Positions 46,389-58,877 of a stretch of DNA of 64,000 nt are shown here, piece by piece (positions within the stretch are counted from its first letter, which is position 1; each line of letters begins with the position of its first letter). Under the pieces are notes generated by a model. It worked only from the letters and a program-made list of their open reading frames with translations. It was not told the DNA's origin and made no database searches. The stretch is from Diogma glabrata. Its lineage: Eukaryota > Arthropoda > Insecta > Diptera > Cylindrotomidae. The stretch is from the NCBI GenBank assembly GCA_963693315.1, contig OY856187.1, positions 114,034,437-114,098,436 on the forward strand, read 5' to 3'. The position numbers were made by a program, and so were the translations under genes.

Positions 46389-46609
46389 AGCCGCAATTAG
46401 ACTATTGTAGAACTATGCAATATTTCTGCAATGGTAGTTTGTAAAATATTCATTGCAGAAAAGTTTGGCAATGAACTCATTGCAAAACATTGCAATGAGT
46501 CATTACAATGTTTTGCGATCAGTTCATTGCCAAACTTTTCTGCAATGAATATTTTACACACTACCATTGCAGAAATATTGCAGAGTTCTGCAATAGTCTA
46601 ATTGCGGCT
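46389..46609. mobile_element. Hairpin MITE with TTA duplication
   Basis: AGCCGCAATTAGACTATTG at the left is complemented by CAATAGTCTAATTGCGGCT at the right. Arms of about 105 bp match almost throughout, with a short centre near 46,500. TTA flanks both ends (46,386-46,388 and 46,610-46,612), the Harbinger-type target. 221 bp, no ORF. High arm identity suggests recent activity. Confidence 0.93.
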
Positions 46610-46612
46610 TTA

Positions 46613-47244
46613 GTCATAAGTGTATAACTACAAGTATAACTATAGTTATAACTTACTTAAATAATCTAAAACGTTAAACTGATGCAATTAAACAACCAAC
46701 ATCGGTTTGCTTATTAACTAATAGGCATATTAACTATAAGAATAGCTGTATCAGCTGATCGTATATACAAAAATAATCGATTGAATTAAGTCTTCGAATG
46801 AAGCTCAACCTGTGAACAGCCTTTATATTTATATTTGAAATATATATATATATACATTTCAACATTAGAACATTTGTTGCAACTGTTATATCTTTACAGT
46901 GTAATATCATTTGCAATTTACAAAAAAAATGTCAACTGGATGCGTCTAACGATAGAATTTTTTACTAAATACAACTCTTCACTTAACATTTTTTCATTTA
47001 AACTAGTTCAATTACACAACATATTTTTATAATATGTACATTTCTTTAATTTGATTTTTTATCATGCTATCAATCTTGTTGTCGTCAGTTTATGTCTTAT
47101 TTCATATCATTTAATTTTTATATTTATGCATACAAATTTATATATCTGAAATTTTATATAACAATAATCTCATTTATGATGTATATATATGAATACTTAC
47201 CTTGAATTAGTGCTGCTATCGGCTATTTAGTTTATTGTTGATAG
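46613..47244. other. AT-rich stretch upstream of the candidate exon
   Basis: Contains a TA microsatellite near 46,840-46,856 and no recognised gene. Confidence 0.45.
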
Positions 47245-47339
47245 GATGTGAATTAACGTTACAAACGGACGAAAGTCCCACCGACCAGTCAAACAAATAT
47301 ACGGTCGTTGTAGACGATCGTCCGGTCGCACCATTTAAA
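47245..47339 (+). CDS. Candidate internal host exon (31 codons)
   Basis: A TTGATAG acceptor-like site precedes 95 bp of distinctly more balanced base composition, ending at AAA|GTAAGT, a near-consensus donor. The frame is open: CELTLQTDESPTDQSNKY, then TVVVDDRPVAPFK. It enters with two bases completing a codon and leaves at a codon boundary. The peptide looks like part of a soluble or extracellular protein, but I do not recognise the family. No other exon of the same gene was found with confidence. A Tc1 remnant begins 27 bp downstream, as expected of an intron. Confidence 0.4.
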
Positions 47340-47366
47340 GTAAGTAATAAAAAAAAACACTACATA

Positions 47367-48181
47367 CAGTCATAAACAAAAGGGTTCATACACCTTTTAA
47401 ATTTAATAATATTGGAAAATGGAACTGTTTAATAAACAATTTAAATGCTAGTAGAACTTTAATGCGACTTTATTCATATTATCAAAAAACATCTCCGAAA
47501 CAATTCAAGAATAATAAAATAAACAATATTTGCTAGAGACAAATGACCTAGTATCTTTCTAATACTTTTTTCTAATATTTTGTTCATTCTGTTGGAAGAG
47601 CAGTATGTTCTAATACCAAAATGTGCAGAACACCAAAAATTATATGCCAATAGTTCAACACCGTGGTGGTAACGCCATGGTTTATTGATTGGTTTTTATG
47701 GATGGTATTATGGATCGATAATACAACCTTCACTAGCAAAATTGCGTCTCTTGATCGAACATCCCAAATATCAACAAAACAACTATCCTTAACACCCTGC
47801 GCTTTGTGTTAAGAGTGGTTGCTCTACTATGCAACAAGGCAGACAAAAAATAGTCTCTGGCTGTGCGCAAAATAAAGTAAAAGTTCAGCAGATTCATTTA
47901 GAAAAATTACATAATAACTTCGGATATTTGGCAATACTGCGATTGTATGATTTTAAAGGATTGAACAACTTTATATTGTATTGCCAATAAAAAAATTAAA
48001 ATGCCCCTTTTACAATAAAGGAGTATTTCAGGAGCATTTTATCTCAATGGAGCATTTTGAAAGTATGACTATTTTGTAGTATAATACTACAAAATAATTG
48101 AGTATAATACTTAGTCAGCTTAGTTATGTCATATTATTTTATTAAATTTTAAAGGTGGTTGAGGCATTTTGTCCATGACTG
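47367..48181 (+). mobile_element. Tc1-like element, internally deleted
   Basis: The ends CAGTCATAAACAAAAGGG and CATTTTGTCCATGACTG are inverted and flanked by TA (47,365-47,366 and 48,182-48,183). At about 47,655-47,730 a frame reads IVQHRGGNAMVYWLVFMDGI followed by MDR, matching the Tc1 transposase VKHGGGSVMVWG...IDGIMD region before the last catalytic Asp. At 815 bp it is about half of a full Tc1 element, and the frame is broken. Confidence 0.82.
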
Positions 48182-48183
48182 TA

Positions 48184-50330
48184 GTTTAAATACAAAAGAA
48201 ATTTAAAAACAAATAGCAAAATTAGATAACAAAAGTACAGCAAATTTTTTGCTTAATAAATTTCATTTTGAGGTTATCTTCTATTTGACTTGACGCCATT
48301 TTATTAAAAAAAAATTAATGAAATTAGTTTTTTTATTCGAATATAAATTGCGAATTAAAGATAAATAAATGTACAGTAAGCTGTATATTACAAACATTTG
48401 CGAATTTTTTTGAATAATAATAATTGAAAAATAATTTCTGTAACATTTATTGGGAGACACAAATTTAAGCGTAAACAAGTTGTATTTGTAAACTGATAAC
48501 GTAAATTGATGAGGGAGGCGTAGAGGAGAACTATTAAACTGAATACTCAATAAAGGCTTCAATTTATGGTGAACAACAAAATTTGAATTGACGAATGTTT
48601 TGGTTTCTTTGTTAAGAAGAAAAAAAGTTAAAGCTAATTTGAGTATTCGTCGTTATTTATTTTGAAGGACTAGAAGTACCAGAGCTTGTAAGAGGTTGAC
48701 CTAATTTAATAACATTTATAACATTTATTTTTAAGTGACATTGATCAATGCTTGACTATAAAACAGCCAAAGGTGACGGAATCGACAATGTATAAACAAC
48801 ATAGCCTCAAATCAACAATTCATATTTTTCAAAAATCCAGAACATTCTTTATTTTTTATCGCAATATAATTTGCATACCGTAATTTTATAATAATCCCAC
48901 TCATTTCATGTCCAAGGATATATATGACGTATGTCGTATAGAATAATGAAAACCAAATTCATTGATTTTTTTAATACATATTTCAAAACATTTAAAGATG
49001 CCAGGTATTTCGGTTTTCATGTTAAAAATAATATTTCTATGGTACGTGGGCATTTATTTACTCCAAATTCTTCTTGCTTACTATAATTTTTTTATCAAAC
49101 GCATTGTTTAAATTGTTAGAAGTATCTTCAGTTTTAAGAATTCACAGACAAAATTTTTTAAATTAAATTAAATTAAATTTAAAAAATCTCGAAGTAAACA
49201 GTTTATTATTCAAACAAAGAAAAAATGTTGCGGACAATTTCACGGTGATTGATACAATTGCAACAGGTAAACATTAGAATAACTAAAATAATAACTAGGT
49301 ATAATAAAATAAAATTAATAACTATTTGATTGGAGTGTAAAGAAATCACTAATTACTGACTTATCAATTTTTGCATATATCCATTAAGAACAGTGCAAAA
49401 GACGCGAAAAAGCTTGGATAAAATAGATGAGAAAAAATATGATAGAAATGTGAACTAGGAGAAGATAGATTCAAGTGCAAAAATTTGTTTACGAAGTATG
49501 GGCGTATGGTTTTTAGAAATGCGTTAACGAGCAAAAGCGAGGGCAGCTATCTCACAAGCTTGGACAAAGTCTATATAAAACTAGTAATTTATTATAGATT
49601 TTGTGTCGAATACACAAAATTTTAAGGTTTTTAAAATATAAATAAATTTAAATTTTCAAAAATGAAAAAATAAAAATATTTTTAAAAATCAAAGTAACTT
49701 GATTGTTTCATATGAAATGAAATTTGGTTGTTGCCATGGTTTACATATTCTGTAGATTTTTCAAAAATACATTTGAATAAGACCACAAAGCCTACTAGAT
49801 TAAATAAATATTTTCAGAGCTATTTTCGGCTATTTAAAATGTTTTGATACTATTTTGTTGTGTTCTAACATTTTTCGATATTCTTTTGTTGGGTTCTAAA
49901 GATTGGTTAACCATGTGTGGGATAAAAAATATTTACTGGTTTATCAGGAGTAAAATTGGTCAGGAATAAAAATGTATACTGTTTGTGTATGAGATAAGAT
50001 AAAAAAAATTGATACAAAGGCGAGTATAAAATACAAAATTAAATGAAAATAACTAAAAATAAGAAACTACGGTAAACAACTGTTGGTGGAAAGCAATTAC
50101 AAATCATTAGAAACGCAACAAATTCTATAGAATATTTTTAATATTCGCCGCAAACTAGCAATCGCATGATCCTGACACAACTTCACGATAATGAGAACCC
50201 GAACTTAACAAAATAAAAACCTATAGCTTTTCATTGAGGCTATATACTATCTAGCATTCTCAGATACAGAAGTAACTGATCCGGAGGTGTTAATGTAGAT
50301 ATTTTATCTTATATGGAGAATTTGTTGTTT
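48184..50330. other. AT-rich stretch, no gene recognised
   Basis: Small ORFs only (for example minus 48,562-48,281) without domain signatures. A phrase near 49,723 resembles 11,990. Confidence 0.45.
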
Positions 50331-50339
50331 AGCACTATC

Positions 50340-50900
50340 TGATATCGATGATTCAAGTAAATGTTGCATTGTCCGGCATTTTTCGCTATTATCTTCAACT
50401 GTTATCGAATCACTCAATTCATTATCTTTTTCTAAATTATTCATCTTAAAAAAATGGCAGAATCTATCTAATAAAAATTGTGTAAATAAATCTGATGAAA
50501 TGGTTGAAGCTAAAGATATTGAAGAACTTTAAATATTTGACTCATCAATGGTTCTGTTTTCTCGTTATAATTAATTAATGACGTGTCTGGATTTGATTTC
50601 CATAAATTTATTTTATTAGATTTTGACTTTAATAATAACATGTTAACAGTAAAACATTTATTATATTATTTAAAATTTAGTAGAGTAAAAAATAAAATTT
50701 AAAAAAAAATTTATTACACAAAATTTTTTTACATGCCGAAAATCAAGAACTTTATAAAACTATTTTGTTTTTTTATAAATTTTTAACGATAAAAACATCG
50801 CCTGCTTCAATTAAAATTTTGAAAATTTTTTTAAATTTAAATGTTTGCCACAAGCCCAGGATTACTGGATTGTCATATTTCCGGGAATAAATCAACGAAA
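50340..50900 (-). repeat. Inverted copy of the Harbinger-1-linked segment
   Basis: The minus strand begins a short frame MNNLEKDNELSDS near 50,446, continuing through SEKCRT and HILH-like parts, as at 4,283. Order and flanks agree with 3,890-4,390 reversed. Confidence 0.65.
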
Positions 50901-50914
50901 AAAAGGCATCCTGA

Positions 50915-51710
50915 TAAAAAACTTAGTCGAGGCACTGAAGCACTAAAACTGCCAAAATCTCGAAATTCTTTGCACTAAGACGGATCGGAATGTGGTTTTT
51001 TGCATTCGCGTTCAAAAATTATTTGTAAAAATGTATCTACTTTGTATCTTATACAAGCCGGAAATTGCATTGCTGCAGCCAAAAATGCATTCAAAAAATG
51101 CATTTTTTGAAGTCACTTTAAGAAAATTAAATAACTTTGTTAATGAGACTCAGAGTTGGCTCAATACGGGTTCCCGAGGTCGCTGATCACGATTATGATG
51201 TTCAAATTGACCCATAGCCGACCTGGAGCTCAGGATCGCTGATGAACGTCATCTCCGTGGGATTCTCCCAAAATTCACGCGGGGAAGGAGAAAAAGTCGG
51301 CGCCCGGGCTTTTTTTTTGGGTTGCTGAGTTCAAATATGGCATCGGCAAACATCACCCGGACACCTGATGCGCCAGAACCTGTACGTGGTCGTCATCCCC
51401 GAGAGTTTCCTGACAAGATCGCAAAAAACAAACCGAAAATCGCTGTGTGGGCGTTTTTTGAGGCGCTGAATCCGATTTGAGCCAATTCTGAGTCTTATTA
51501 ACAAAGTTATTTAATTCTCTTAAAACGACTTCAAAAAATGCATTTATTGAATGGATTTTTGGCTGCAGCAATGCAATTTACGGTTTGTATAAGATACAAA
51601 GTAGATACATTTTTTACAAATAATTTTTGGAAGCGAATGCAAAAATCCGCATTCCGATCCGTCTTAGTGCAAAAAATTCCGAGGTTGAGTGCTTCATTGC
51701 ATTAGTTTTT
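50915..51710. mobile_element. Foldback/MITE with a GC-rich loop
   Basis: The arms 50,915-51,180 and about 51,440-51,710 are inverted copies (TTTGCACTAAGACGGATCGG and its complement; ATTGCATTGCTGCAGCC and its complement). The 260 bp loop (51,181-51,440) is near half G+C, unlike any neighbour. ORFs in the arms mirror each other and are not genes. Confidence 0.82.
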
Positions 51711-53190
51711 GTTGATTTTTAGTTTATTTATTTTTGGTTAACGGATATGACAACCCCATTGGCTAACGTGAGATATCACATACTAATGATGACGATCTTT
51801 TCACACTGCTGCATCATCGAGCACAGATTATAACGAAAATCTCAAATAGAATTTAGAAGATGAACTCCAACGCAGTTTTAATCCACGCTTATACAAAACC
51901 TTTTTAGGGCTAATACAATAACTAAAAATATTACACTGGTCACTAAATTTGCGAGACAATTGAGAATGTTCAAGCAAAGCGGTTATAAAGGACCCCATTT
52001 GCAGCGAATGTATAATGACTAATTGACCATTCCACCATAAAGTGTGAAATTGAAACGGGCTTTTTCAGCGTCCGTAAATTAAAGTTTTATTTTGGTTCTT
52101 GAATTTTTATTTTTGAAGAAGTTGGATTAGTAAGTTCATGTTTTTAGTATGCAAATTCTGAATCCCGGGATCCCAGGATTTAAAATTTGTTAATCCCGTA
52201 GTCCTGCAATTTGTAAAACGCTACGAGATTGCAATCCCTAAAGCATATGTATAATAAATTTGGCATTGTTAGTAGGCGTACAACTAAATCCAAATTTGTC
52301 GACCAAAGACAGAATTTAATTTATTAAAGGTCATCGTTATGTATGTGTGGGCGTTGACACAGACTAATCGCCCTAAACAAATGTATAACAATGCCTCTTG
52401 TAAGCAGCATTTGACATTCGAACAAGGAATACTATATAAAGTAGACAAATTGATGGTGCCGGTTTCAAATATCAACGGTCGTCGTTTCAAAATCCACGTT
52501 CAAATAGGTTTTTGAATACTCATCTATATATCGAGACCTATCAATATATAGATACTTATCGATATATCGATACTTATTACTTAAGTAGTTGAATAATAAT
52601 GAAGTTTTAACATTGAAATATCATCGTTTCGGTCGGGATAGTATGTATAGCATGTATGCCAAAATAGATTCGAATCTTCGCACTGATGAGAATGGTTTGA
52701 GTCCCACTCCGAAACACATATAGATGAAAACATGATCTACACAGGTGAAAAAGTTGAAATTTGAACTTGACCATTTTTGATTTTTCAGAAACTTGGCAAG
52801 TAGTATGGACAAACTAAAAAATACAACTTCTTTTAGTGAAAATCTTCGGTGCATTTTGCTTCAATACTGAAGTTGCTGTTGGTCCAATCTGCTAGTTTAA
52901 GGTAGGTCAAATCACCACATACTGTTTAAGGTAGGTCAAATTATCGAATAAATTGGTTTCTATTTCGGTAATTTCGTTCTATTCAAAATATTAACGAACA
53001 AATAGAAATGTTTTTTCGATGTCCATTGAACATCACAAATGAGTTGAAATCCACTTAAAATGACAAATTTTTGAAAACAGTGCTCCAAAGCTTCAAATAT
53101 TTCACACAATTGGAGTAAAAATTTACGACATGGCCAAAAGTGCTGTGATGGCCATTCTCGAGTTACAGCACTTTTTTTGACGATATTTAA
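51711..53190. other. AT-rich stretch with small repeats
   Basis: Holds short ATATCGATA runs at 52,523-52,578 and a GTTTAAGGTAGGTCAAAT direct duplication (52,894-52,912 and 52,924-52,942). No gene recognised. Confidence 0.5.
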
Positions 53191-53196
53191 TAGTAG

Positions 53197-53330
53197 CTGC
53201 ATTTCATGAAACCGTGTGATCCGAATCGGCTTAAGTTTTACATGCAAACTAAGATCCAAAAACAAAGTTAGATCTGATTTTGCATGTAAAACTTAGGCGG
53301 ATCCGGATCAAACGGTTTCAAGAAATGCAG
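53197..53330. repeat. Inverted repeat with about 60 bp arms
   Basis: CTGCATTTCATGAAACCG through TTTTACATGCAAA is complemented by TTTGCATGTAAAACTTAG through GAAATGCAG. The arms hold a few mismatches, and the spacer is about 20 bp. Likely a MITE relic. Confidence 0.8.
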
Positions 53331-53789
53331 ATAATATCAAACTTAACGTTGAAGAAAGAAATTTGCGTTCGATTCGTGCTTGGTACTTCACAATGAGATC
53401 ACGAATCTCTTCTGAAACTTCGACTGCAGTATTTTACTCAATCAACACATTTTACAGCGTTATGAAAAACGGACGCTTGACTATGTAGAAAGAAAAGCCA
53501 AAGTCAGACTTTTAATCTTCAATAAAAACTTTAATGGTTCTTGGGCATTTTTCACACGATAAAACGTATGACTTTTACAGTTGAAATAATTGTAAAATCC
53601 TTTCTATTGCGAGCTTTAGCGTTAACTATTTTGTTTTGCTTGCGCCAAGTAGGCGACGAGTTAAACTCATGGAATTTAAAAATTAAATTTTAATGCAACA
53701 TTTTTAAATATCTTATAATAAAATGTTGTATGGTTCTAGTAAAACGGAACAACTCGCGACTTTTTTAATATTCCAGGACGAATTCCGGG

Positions 53790-53868
53790 ACATTTTAAAT
53801 GTGGAACAGCAGGTTTAATTTTGGAACTGTCCCGGAAAATCCGGGACGGTTGGTAACCCTAGCATAGA
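53790..53868 (-). mobile_element. Solitary hAT-like terminal sequence
   Basis: The minus strand begins TAGGGTTACCAACCGTCCCG and continues with TTTTCCGGGACAGT, a terminal sequence style common in hAT elements. The opposite end was not found, so this is a truncated end. Confidence 0.45.
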
Positions 53869-53874
53869 GGGCAC

Positions 53875-54695
53875 CACACCAACATTTATGAAAAATAAAA
53901 ATTCTGAAACTTTAAAGTTAAATTACTCAAGAACGGCTATACCGATTTTGTCAAATTTTTTTGTTTAATAGGTGATTAGTTAGTCGTTTGAAAAAAAAGA
54001 TAATTAATTGTTTTTGTAATTAATTTTAAAATTAAAATATTGAAAACACTTTTTTTAGAATCGAGGATCAATTGGAATTTAAATTATTTTTTTTGTAAAA
54101 CAGTTCTATCCTCATTTGAAAATATATCAAATTTACAAAGAGACATTAAGTCGTATTTTACGAACTTCAGTGGTTAAAATTTTTTGTTGATAAAAATTGT
54201 TTGAAAAAATAATGAACAATTAAGATTTCGGACAAAAAATCTTTAAAACTAAATATTTCAAAAACACGAATTAACGCCTCGTAAATTTGATATATTTTAT
54301 AGAACTATTTTTAAAAAAAGTTAAAATTTAATTGAAGTTAAAATTTTTTGTTAACGGAAGGTAGTTGTTTGAAAAAATATGAAAAATTAGAATTTTTGGT
54401 CGGACTAAAATCTTTAAAATTAAATTTGGAATATTTTAGAGTAAGAATAGAACCGTTCTACAAAAAAAATAAATGCAAATCCAATTGATCTTCAACCCTA
54501 GCGCCATATTTGAAAAAGTCTTTGTAATATTTTAATTTTAGAATTAATTAATTTTTTTCAAACGAATAACTCATCACCTATCCAACAAAAAAAAGTTAGA
54601 TAAAATCAGTATATCAGTATCAGTATTGAGCAATTCAATTTCAAAGTTACATCGGATTGGCGGAATTTTCATTTTTCATGCATGTTGGGGTTATG
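53875..54695. mobile_element. Foldback element, diverged arms
   Basis: 53,880-54,130 pairs with 54,440-54,690: CCAACATTTATGAAAAAT against ATTTTTCATGCATGTTGG, and ATAGGTGATTAGTTAGTCG against CGAATAACTCATCACCTAT. The arms are about 75-80% similar by eye. No gene inside. Confidence 0.7.
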
Positions 54696-55500
54696 CCCAA
54701 ACTCCCTTTATGCTTAAACTATGCACTTTAAAAAATATTAAAATAAGTTGTATTTTTATTTTGTCCAACTCGGTCTAGAACACGTTTTTCTTCTATAAGA
54801 GAAAAAGTGGAGTTTTTATCTGAAAAACATCCTAAATAAACTTTCGAATTGAAAATTTCAAATGATTTCCTTAATTACTTGAGTTTAAGTGCTCACAAAA
54901 CATCAATAATAATTAAAAACTTATTCAAAATTTCTTCACGCTCAATTTTTCCGAATATTTTGATTTCGCTATTATTTTTTCGCTTTGTTTTAAAACCGCT
55001 GTCAAGGTACTGGGTAAGTAGTAATTTGTATTCACGGGCAAAGTCTATATTCTTTTTTTCCAGCATCAATTTGTAACATAATATTCGATTTTTCCTGAAT
55101 TTGTTAATAATTTTAGTTTTTATTCCATTTTGAAATAGAGGGAATATTTTACTTGTCTTTTATTTTCAACGGTATTTTGACATAAACATTTGACATAGAG
55201 AATTTTGAAATAAAGAAATTAATTTTAATGCAAAGTTGATCGGAGATTTATGTTGTTTTAAATAAAAAGGAAGCATTACATGAAATAGATGGGTTTTGAC
55301 ATAGACACAAATCTTTCTAACTCAAAATTCCTCTATATCGGGTGTTTAATCTTTAAAAATATGGCGAACGATACTGCTTTTAAAAGTATAGTTCACCCAT
55401 AAATAGTGGAGTTTTCTATCTTTTAGGTAAACGGTACATTAACTAAAACTACCGACCTGACAATTTAAAAATTATAATTCAAAATTAATCCAATATTGTA
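54696..55500. other. AT-rich stretch, no gene supported
   Basis: Two overlapping frames on opposite strands (plus 54,849-55,076; minus about 55,083-54,895) have no recognisable motif. Confidence 0.4.
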
Positions 55501-55519
55501 AGGTATTTTGATATAACTA

Positions 55520-55835
55520 CTAGCACTGGGCGATATTGAAAATGTTATAGAAAATATCGACATAAAAGAATACGTATAAAGTTGATATACCATATATCCA
55601 TATATCGATAATTATTGGTAGGTATTAAAATATACCGGTAAGTATATGTACCGGTCGATATTTACCACCAATACATCGAAACATCGGCATATCGATAATT
55701 ATCGATACACAGAAATATCGATATATTGATATATCGATATACCGTAATATCGATATATTGGCTAATCGATATATCCGTATATCGATTTTATCGATATTTT
55801 TTCTATATCGATATTTTCGATAACTTTTAAATCTG
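55520..55835. repeat. ATATCGAT-rich array
   Basis: Dense, mostly palindromic ATATCGATA words run from about 55,590 to 55,830. The block begins near a CACTGGGCGATATT phrase reminiscent of a hAT-type MITE end. The minus ORF here (many IDISIYR-type codons) is a product of the array. Confidence 0.8.
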
Positions 55836-57885
55836 ATAGCCGATAGCCTACACAACACCACATCCACACGAATAACTCCTTTTGTTTCTAGACATAGGAA
55901 ATGTGAAACCAGTCGTCTAAACAGGTACAAAAATTATTGGGTCTATTGAAAACGCCTGAGAGAGTTACAAATAGGAGCTGATACATAAAATTACACGTAT
56001 ATGAAAAATGCAAGTGGCTAATGACCAAACTATGTTTAACAGCCTGTAAGCTACATTATTATGAACTAGCCTTAAGCTGGTGGATGATTTACTTAATTTA
56101 AGAGCCGAGGCAGACGAGAGCTGTGTACAACAACAACAAATTTAACAGGCATATAAAGATAAAATGTCGCAAGAAAACAGCAATACAAAATGCTGACTAA
56201 AAAGCATGAACGAAATTGAAAAAAATTGTCTTTAAGTTTCATATTTTTATAAAACATTTAGTTATCCGGCACTTTTGATAATCCAAAATAATCTTATCCC
56301 CAAGCATACCGGATAACAGAGCTTTTACACTGGGTTCCAATTCCATGCTAAACTGTAATAAAGTGCAGCTAAATCTAAATTTCATTTCATAAATTCAACA
56401 AATTTTACAATAAAGCAATGAATTTCATTTGTCAGATATTGACAAAAGTGTTAATTTCTTTACGTTTATTAAAAAACTAAATTCTGATTTAGTCAAAAAA
56501 AAAGTTAAATAAATCGATCAAAATAGCATGGATGTCCACCTTTAATTATAATTTAAAATATTTGGAAACTTAAGCTTTTTATCGTTGCCATTCTAAAGTC
56601 TAATTTATTTACCACGGCGAGACGATTTTTAGACCAACTTCTTTTGAAAGCTTTAATGTTTAGTAAATCATTTATTTAAATCTAAGCAATTCAAGCTTTC
56701 GCAATTTCTCAATTGTTGTAAAGTCTAGAGGTTATCAATTGATTTAAATTTTGCCGTCTTTCTTATCTTCTGAATGATTCTTAAGACATATGAAATTTAT
56801 TTCATGCAATAATATTTTTATTTTGAAATTGTTTTGATTTTTGACGAAATTCTATATTCTTTTTAGAAACACACAGACGCAAACATACAAAATAAAATAC
56901 TCTTTGTTCAAAGCTCATGAAAATGACATGATTTGAATAATTAATTGATGCAAAAATTAGTAATTTCTTTCTGACTTTGTTTTGTTAAAAAAATTTAATA
57001 ATACACTTTTAAGAATATCTCAAGATTATTTTTTTTCTTATATTGTATTGTCATATAAAAGAACTTAAACTAAAAATAACTGGTGATGATATCTGATAAC
57101 CAATATTATAATAATTTTTTTTTTTTGTGTTTTATTTTAGTATATAAAATTTTATGAATGGCGAGAAAAATCAAACAAGTGGTTTTTTACGCAAATTTGT
57201 TTCAGATTCTTTAACAAAATATGATAGGGTGAATTCAGAATTATGTGAATGGAATTAGGTCTACAACAATATTATTTTCAAAACCAAGCAAAACACTTTG
57301 TTGGTTTTATATATTTATGTAGATCTAAACCCAAAAGATCAATCGTTTCTTTTTACTAAAAATGTATTTATCAAATTTGGAACATTGACCAAATTCGAGA
57401 GAATCGTTTCAATTCATATATGAACATTTAATATAAAATAAATTAATTCTTATACAATTCCATATGCAAACATTCATAGAAATAGAATAGGAGTATTATT
57501 TTAGTATAGGATTACATCACACAAGGAGGAGAACAGTAAAAATCTAAAACTACCAACATCAAAACAAAAAATAAATTAATTAAAATTTCAAGTCTCGCCT
57601 TCTTTATACGAAAAAAAATTACAATATAAAATGTATTACAAGTATTACAACTTGTTTTTTGAAACCTATTTTTGTATTTAAGTGTTTTGTCTTTAAATGA
57701 TGACAAATTGTTTTTATATTTGTATTATTTTAAATATTTTTTTGTTGTCAAACATTTAATGATTAAATATTCAATATTTAAGCACATTGTTGATAGAATT
57801 TTTGAAACGTAGTACATGTATATACTATGGAATTTGGGATTCCGACTAGCGAACTGAACGGAAACTCGGCGGACCCCTGCAGCCA
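55836..57885. other. AT-rich stretch, no gene recognised
   Basis: Only a short CAA run near 56,130 and unsupported small frames are seen. Confidence 0.45.
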
Positions 57886-57889
57886 AATT

Positions 57890-57985
57890 CTGTAATTGTG
57901 AAGCGGTGAAGTGATAAGTTTTTTAATGAAAAGAAACGAAGAAATTTTTATCACTTCACCGCTTCACAGTTACAGAATTTGGCTG
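57890..57985. repeat. Near-perfect hairpin (about 40 bp arms)
   Basis: CAGCCAAATTCTGTAATTGT is complemented by ACAGTTACAGAATTTGGCTG, continuing through GAAGCGGTGAAGTGATAA. The loop is about 15 bp. It is too short for a typical MITE; possibly the core of one. Confidence 0.85.
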
Positions 57986-57989
57986 CTGT

Positions 57990-58877
57990 TTGTTGATCCG
58001 TAATGTCAATGTGTTAATAAATGAAACAGTAACAACCGAAACATATCGGATCGCTAACATTGAAAAATTTATTTAATATTTTTTAATACTTTTACCCTGA
58101 ATAGTTTTAGCTTTATTTTAAATATTTGCATCTTTAAGTATATTAAGTAAAATGAGGTTTTAGCCTTGTCGACTAGTCATTTTTGAAAGAACATCGCGCA
58201 GCTAATTGGAATAGTTTCTTTCAGTAAAATGCTTCCGATCGTGTTTTCATCCAAGATTATAGGTATATCGCCAAACAAATATACAAAACTCATTAATTTT
58301 TCAGATGCGGCAAGACCGAGAACCACGATTCTTTTATACATACACCTAGAAAATACATCCGTTACCTCAAATTATCTACAAAAATTTCACAATGGCAAGG
58401 ATAAAAATCAATCCCTTTCAGCATGAATGAATGCCATATATTCGTTTTAGTAACTGCAATAATAATTACTGGTAATAGTGGGTAATCCTAACGCTCAGCA
58501 CATGGTGAGTAGTAACATCAATGCAAAAATGTAGTATTTCTTCAGTTTTTATATTTCTGACCATCAAAACCACTAATAAAAATTAAAAACTAACATGTTT
58601 CGATTAATTAAATAAACATAACCAATTTTAGATAGTATTACAGCGCAAACTAATATTTCGTCTAGTCAAAAAAAATTAGGACAGAAACGAACCACAACAT
58701 CACTGTTTATTTTGGACTGCATAAGCACATTTTCGAACATGAATTTTGAAGGAAAATTTTAGACTCGGAGAATATTGGTTTCAGTGATAAAAAGGATAAA
58801 ACTTGAAAGCTGTTATAAGATTTTTTAGATGAACATTTTATGATTTTTGTTGGACAAATAGAATAGTAATTAAGAAT
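57990..58877. other. AT-rich stretch, no gene recognised
   Basis: Small frames only; no repeat match noted. Confidence 0.4.

Noticed and set aside
54849..55083. Opposed ORFs of 60-75 codons
   Set aside because: No motif, no splice support; expected in AT-rich DNA.
55625..55930. 101-codon ORF rich in Ile, Asp and Arg
   Set aside because: A translation of the ATATCGAT array.
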